Part shown: positions 6,206 through 8,660 of the stretch, in pieces
Layout: each line of letters begins with the position of its first letter
How positions within the stretch are numbered: position 1 is the stretch's first letter
Source: Methyloglobulus sp.
GTDB lineage: Bacteria > Pseudomonadota > Gammaproteobacteria > Methylococcales > Methylomonadaceae
DNA length: 8,660 bases
Direction: 5' to 3'
Assembly (NCBI GenBank): GCA_013140405.1
Contig: JABFSV010000274.1
Span: 1 to 8,660 of the forward strand
Notes under the pieces: model-generated
Told to the model about the DNA's origin: nothing
Databases searched by the model: none
The model's input: the letters and a program-made list of their open reading frames with translations, nothing else
Translations under genes and position numbers: made by a program

Positions 6206-6754
6206 TTAGTCCCGAACCGGTTTTTTTTCCAACTTTCTTTGCAGTGTCCGTCGGTGCATGTTTAATGCTCTGGCTGCTACCGAAATGTTGCCGTCGTATT
6301 GCAGTAATGTTTTTTGTAGTAATTCCCATTCCATTCGTTTTGCAGATGGAGGGTTCTTGTTGATAGCAACGCCGGCATCACCCTCGTTTTTGTTGAGGGC
6401 ATTGACTATTTCATCAGCGTTGGTAGGCTTGGTCAGGTAATAGGTTGCACCCAGCTTGATTGCTTCTACAGCGGTTGCAATGCTGGCAAAGCCAGTCAAC
6501 ATGACGCAAGCAGTATTCGCATCCAGGGAAATCAGTTTCTTTACCAATTCCAGGCCTGATTCATGCCCTATCCGTAAATCAATGACCGCATATTCCGGTA
6601 AATATTGTTCAGCTAGTGCGTTGCCTTTTTCAAGGTTATGGGCAACCAATACTTCATAACCACGTCTTTCCAAGGCTCCTTTTAGTACTTTACAGAAGGT
6701 CTTATCATCGTCAACCAGCAATAAAATAGGCCGATCAGTTTCCTCAGCGGTCAT
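6206..6754 (-). CDS. regA: RegA/PrrA/ActR/RoxR-family redox response regulator
   Basis: DNA-binding response regulator that pairs with RegB and, in related bacteria, controls oxidases, carbon and nitrogen fixation and other redox-linked genes. Counting from the chosen ATG (182 residues), the receiver domain has the acidic triad DDD (15-17), the phospho-acceptor Asp59 in VIDLRIGHESG, Thr87 and Lys109. After a short polar linker comes the Fis-type helix-turn-helix with the RegA-specific end NMHRRTLQRKLEKKP. Length is normal for the family. Three tandem ATGs (6760, 6757, 6754) overlap the regB 3' end; the third is chosen because GGAG lies seven bases upstream of it, while the others are too close. 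It overlaps regB by 11 bases, so it is translationally coupled and in one operon. Near the 3' end an A8 run encodes Glu-Lys-Lys; a slip there would alter only the last few residues. Confidence 0.95.
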   Translation of the reverse strand: MTAEETDRPILLLVDDDKTFCKVLKGALERRGYEVLVAHNLEKGNALAEQYLPEYAVIDLRIGHESGLELVKKLISLDANTACVMLTGFASIATAVEAIKLGATYYLTKPTNADEIVNALNKNEGDAGVAINKNPPSAKRMEWELLQKTLLQYDGNISVAARALNMHRRTLQRKLEKKPVRD

Positions 6755-8123
6755 CATCATTCTCCGTGTTCATCAATAATGGTAAGTTAATTTCCACGCA
6801 GGCTCCGCCCGTTTCCAAATTAATGAGTTCAATTTTACCTCCCATTCGGTTTATGGTGGAATAGGTTAGGAATAGCCCAACCCCCAAGCCTTTGTTTTTG
6901 CTGCTTAAAGGTTGCTTTCCCGCAAAGTCTACTATTCCCGCAGGAAACCCAGGCCCATAATCCCTGATTTTGAGTACCAATTCATTTATGGACCACGACG
7001 CATGGAATTCGATCCCCCGCTCGGGATCAGTTGCTTCAACTGCGTTGTTCAGGATATTGATGAGCGCATGGGTCAGTGTGCGTTCGGCGATAATTACGGC
7101 ATCAACATCAACGGCAGGGTCGATAAAAAACTGTAATTTGGCTGTCGGTTTATGGGTGCGCCATTGATAGAGTACGTTGTCTATGTAGTCGATTAACAGC
7201 ATGATATTGCCTGATTCCGCACGCATTTCTCCGGCCGAGGCAGACATTAATGACAACGCTTCCTTGCATCGGTTAACCTGGTTTTTGAGTATCTCCATTT
7301 TTTCAATGAATTCTGGAAAGGGCTGGATCGGATTATCCTGGATTAATTCGTGTACGATTATTGCGATAGTCCCTAGAGGTGTTCCCATATCATGGGCTGC
7401 ACTGGCAGCAAGTGTGCCTAATGCCACCACTCGCTCATCCCTGAGTGCGTTTTCACGGGCTTCAGCAAGGCTGCGTTCTCGGTTCTGGAGCGTTTTTGCC
7501 AATTCCGTCACAAAAAATGCCACTAACCCAGCACTAAATACAAAACCAAACCACATGCCAAACATGTGCAAATTGAAATAATGATTGTCGCTGATCGCAT
7601 GTGCCATCTGCATCATTTCTTTGTTCGGTATAGTGGGGCTAAAGTGCAACAAACCCGGATCGGGCATGTGCGGTTCAATAGAAGGCAATGGCACGTTAAA
7701 CGCAATCAAGATCGAATACATCGATGTTGTCAATATCACCATGTACCAGGCATAAGCCTGGGGCAGCATGATTGCCGTGATAATCAACGGCAACAAGAAC
7801 ACCCAGGTAATCGGGTTGGACGCGCCCCCGGTCAGATAAAGCAGGGCGGCAATAGAAAGCACGTCTATGCAAAGCTGCGAGAAAATCTCCAATTCGGTCA
7901 CGGGATCGTCAGTTTGCAAGCGCATCGAAGTATAGGTATTAAAGGCGATGATAGCCACGATAACCAGCCATAATTGTTGTTCTGGAATACGTATATCCAA
8001 TACATAGACAAACATAACCACCAAAAAACATTCACCCAGTATCATCATATTCCTAAGGATGAACAGCCACTTCAGGTTTTGTAGGGCAGAAATTTCAGAT
8101 TTTGGCAGTACGTGTGAAAGCAT
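6744..8123 (-). CDS. regB: RegB/PrrB/RoxS-family membrane redox-sensing histidine kinase
   Basis: Inner-membrane sensor kinase that phosphorylates RegA according to respiratory or quinone redox state. The 459-residue product from the ATG at 8123 has about six membrane helices (18-206). GGASNP (99-104) corresponds to the GGxxNP(F) quinone-binding motif; the usual Phe is Ile here. The H-box is AAHDMGTPLGT with phospho-acceptor His244. Cys286 in NQVNRCKEA matches the redox-active Cys of the RegB redox box. The N box has NILNNAVEA (356-364), and the ATP-lid glycines are DYGPGFP and KGLGVGLFL. A Met/His-rich external segment (152-190) precedes the last helix. Start: the frame stays open to a TTG at 8219, but 8123 is the first ATG and gives the size of known RegB proteins (about 460); neither has a good Shine-Dalgarno. 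regA follows with an 11-base overlap. Confidence 0.94.
   Translation of the reverse strand: MLSHVLPKSEISALQNLKWLFILRNMMILGECFLVVMFVYVLDIRIPEQQLWLVIVAIIAFNTYTSMRLQTDDPVTELEIFSQLCIDVLSIAALLYLTGGASNPITWVFLLPLIITAIMLPQAYAWYMVILTTSMYSILIAFNVPLPSIEPHMPDPGLLHFSPTIPNKEMMQMAHAISDNHYFNLHMFGMWFGFVFSAGLVAFFVTELAKTLQNRERSLAEARENALRDERVVALGTLAASAAHDMGTPLGTIAIIVHELIQDNPIQPFPEFIEKMEILKNQVNRCKEALSLMSASAGEMRAESGNIMLLIDYIDNVLYQWRTHKPTAKLQFFIDPAVDVDAVIIAERTLTHALINILNNAVEATDPERGIEFHASWSINELVLKIRDYGPGFPAGIVDFAGKQPLSSKNKGLGVGLFLTYSTINRMGGKIELINLETGGACVEINLPLLMNTENDDDR
6762..6765 (-). promoter_or_regulatory. Ribosome binding site that selects the third ATG of regA
   Basis: On the minus strand GGAG sits inside the regB 3' end, seven bases before the ATG at 6754 and only four and one base before the ATGs at 6757 and 6760. 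Confidence 0.65.
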
Positions 8124-8234
8124 GTGTTGTTGTATTTTTGGTAATAATGTGGATGCAAAAAACCAAATTCCTTGAAAAAAGTTGTATTTTTGCAGATTCA
8201 AGTGCGTTCTTAAAATCAAGGTCCAGGGTAATGG

Positions 8235-8259
8235 ATAAGCGATTTTAGCGCTTATTTTT
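8235..8259. repeat. Perfect hairpin in the regB leader
   Basis: ATAAGCG/CGCTTAT (8235-8241 and 8249-8255) with a 7-base loop. On the plus strand TTTT follows, so it could end antisense transcription leaving regB. On the minus strand it lies about 110 bases before the regB ATG, in the presumed leader, with an A-run before it and no T-run after it. Confidence 0.45.
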
Positions 8260-8356
8260 GTGGGAGTTGCAAAATAACAACGGCACTAAAGCAACAAAAA
8301 AATCTCATCGGTCTTGAGTTTTTGTCCAAATAATGACTCAAAAATAAAATAAAAAT

Positions 8357-8362
8357 ATTATA
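8357..8362 (-). promoter_or_regulatory. Candidate -10 element for regBA
   Basis: A perfect TATAAT on the minus strand, with no good -35 hexamer 16-18 bases upstream. Transcription would start near 8350, leaving a leader of about 227 bases. The centre of the palindrome at 8412-8428 would be near -70, a usual place for an activator. The surrounding stretch is very AT-rich, so a chance match is quite possible. Confidence 0.35.
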
Positions 8363-8411
8363 AATCAATTAATTATGACGTATTTTTATGGCTGGTCGGC
8401 AGGTTTAGAGG

Positions 8412-8428
8412 TGCGACAATTTGTCGCA
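8412..8428. promoter_or_regulatory. Perfect palindrome, probable RegA-family operator
   Basis: TGCGACAA-T-TTGTCGCA is a perfect palindrome with 8-bp arms around one central base. Its core GCGAC-N5-GTCGC matches what I recall of the RegA/PrrA/RoxR recognition pattern (GCGRC and GNCGC half sites with variable spacing). It lies upstream of regBA and directly next to a divergent promoter. Confidence 0.7.
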
Positions 8429-8457
8429 TTCCCAATTACACATTGTCCTGATATGCT
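8429..8457 (+). promoter_or_regulatory. Extended -10 promoter, likely activator-dependent, for the candidate sRNA
   Basis: TGATATGCT (8449-8457) is an extended -10 (TGnTATnnT). The -35 position (8429-8434, TTCCCA) is poor and abuts the palindrome, whose centre would lie near -44 from a start at about 8463-8464. This is the class II activator arrangement. Confidence 0.5.
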
Positions 8458-8462
8458 AATAC

Positions 8463-8558
8463 CAACTTTTAAAGGTTCTTTACGGAGCCACGATAGCTGA
8501 AAGTTGCGTTATATCCTTCCTAATGTTTAAAGGCGGCTTTTTTGACCGCCTTTTTTTT
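8463..8558 (+). ncRNA. Candidate small regulatory RNA (about 95 nt)
   Basis: This interval runs from the predicted start to a T-tailed intrinsic terminator and has no plausible ORF. It folds in a nested way: CAACTTTT (8463-8470) pairs with GAAAGTTG (8499-8506) over 8 bp with one G-U, enclosing a GGTTCT/GGAGCC hairpin (8474-8479 with 8484-8489, UUAC loop). A predicted single-stranded stretch follows with UCCUUCCU (8514-8521), complementary to Shine-Dalgarno-like AGGAAGGA, then the terminator. Structured 5' domain, open pyrimidine seed and terminator with U tail is a common layout for trans-acting, Hfq-type sRNAs. It matches no RNA family I know. Promoter, fold and terminator are seen in sequence; expression and function are inferred. 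Confidence 0.5.
8529..8558 (+). terminator. Intrinsic terminator with eight T
   Basis: AAAGGCGG (8529-8536), a 9-base loop and CCGCCTTT (8546-8553), with T8 at 8551-8558 on the plus strand. On the minus strand the same hairpin ends 26 bases past the msrA stop but is followed by only three T, so it may also serve msrA less efficiently. The long T-run on the plus side implies plus-strand transcription arriving here. Confidence 0.85.
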
Positions 8559-8583
8559 GCCCAAATTTTCCATTAGAAAGAAC

Positions 8584-8660
8584 TTAACCAAAACATACGC
8601 CTAATCCGCCTAGGCCACAGTAACCTTGAGGGTTTTTGGCAAGGTATTGCTGATGGTGAT
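8584..8660 (-). CDS. msrA: Peptide methionine-S-sulfoxide reductase MsrA, C-terminal 24 residues (gene continues beyond the window)
   Basis: Repairs oxidised methionine using thioredoxin as final reductant. Only the tail is present: HHQQYLAKNPQGYCGLGGLG followed by VCFG and the stop. This matches the conserved MsrA end (HQQYL-KNP-GYCG-GG-GVC). It includes both resolving cysteines, in GYCG and GVC, eight residues apart as in Escherichia coli MsrA. The catalytic GCFW motif lies outside. The gene runs in the same direction as regBA, about 460 bases upstream of regB, with the candidate sRNA in the gap transcribed towards it. Confidence 0.88.
   Translation of the reverse strand, partial: HHQQYLAKNPQGYCGLGGLGVCFG

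Noticed and set aside
6221..6228. A8 run near the 3' end of regA as a phase-variation site
   Set aside because: It encodes Glu-Lys-Lys close to the C-terminus, so slippage would change only a few residues and leave the helix-turn-helix intact.
8124..8219. Extending RegB to a TTG start at 8219
   Set aside because: The extra 32 residues have no Shine-Dalgarno before them, use a rare start codon and exceed the usual RegB length.
8523..8576. Short ORF (MFKGGFFDR...) running through the terminator
   Set aside because: It is made mostly of the terminator stem and T-run and has no ribosome site.

Overview
The window looks like chromosomal DNA from an aerobic Gram-negative proteobacterium, most likely a gammaproteobacterium. 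The evidence is the aa3-type cytochrome c oxidase gene order, a DUF2909 protein beside it, an MtfA-type peptidase and a RegB/RegA redox two-component pair. A Methylococcales-like methanotroph would fit the style of the proteins, but no marker gene in the window proves it. No mobile element, CRISPR array, rRNA or tRNA was found.

Layout. Positions 1-2368 (+) hold the 3' part of an aa3 oxidase operon: ctaD (5' truncated by the window), a 42-residue single-span membrane protein, ctaG (Cox11, CuB insertion) and ctaE (subunit III). They are tightly packed and end in a strong hairpin terminator at 2385-2420. A DUF2909 membrane protein (2452-2706, -) converges on the same terminator. A gene-poor stretch (2707-3268) follows, then an M90/MtfA zinc peptidase (3269-4105, -). 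Between 4106 and 5253 lie a small ORF apparently broken by a one-base deletion (4300-4427), a 70-residue charged hypothetical protein (4462-4674) and about 580 bases with no convincing gene. An isolated gene at 5254-6066 has its own sigma70-like promoter and a very strong ribosome binding site. It encodes an unrecognised 270-residue protein with an N-terminal coiled coil followed by repeats of about 30 residues.

Positions 6206-8123 (-) encode RegA (response regulator) and RegB (membrane histidine kinase), overlapping by 11 bases. RegB keeps the features expected of a redox/quinone sensor. Upstream of regB is a perfect 8+1+8 palindrome (8412-8428) that looks like a RegA-family operator. Right next to it, reading away from regB, are an extended -10 promoter, about 95 bases able to fold into a nested stem-loop, and an intrinsic terminator with eight T. 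I read this as a candidate redox-regulated small RNA, the most interesting item here. The window closes with the last 24 codons of msrA (methionine sulfoxide reductase A) on the minus strand.

The genes share a plausible theme. The oxidase carries respiratory electron flow, RegB/RegA is a classical sensor of that flow or of the quinone pool, and MsrA repairs oxidative damage. The sRNA, if real, would sit in the intergenic region between msrA and regB and could be driven by RegA.
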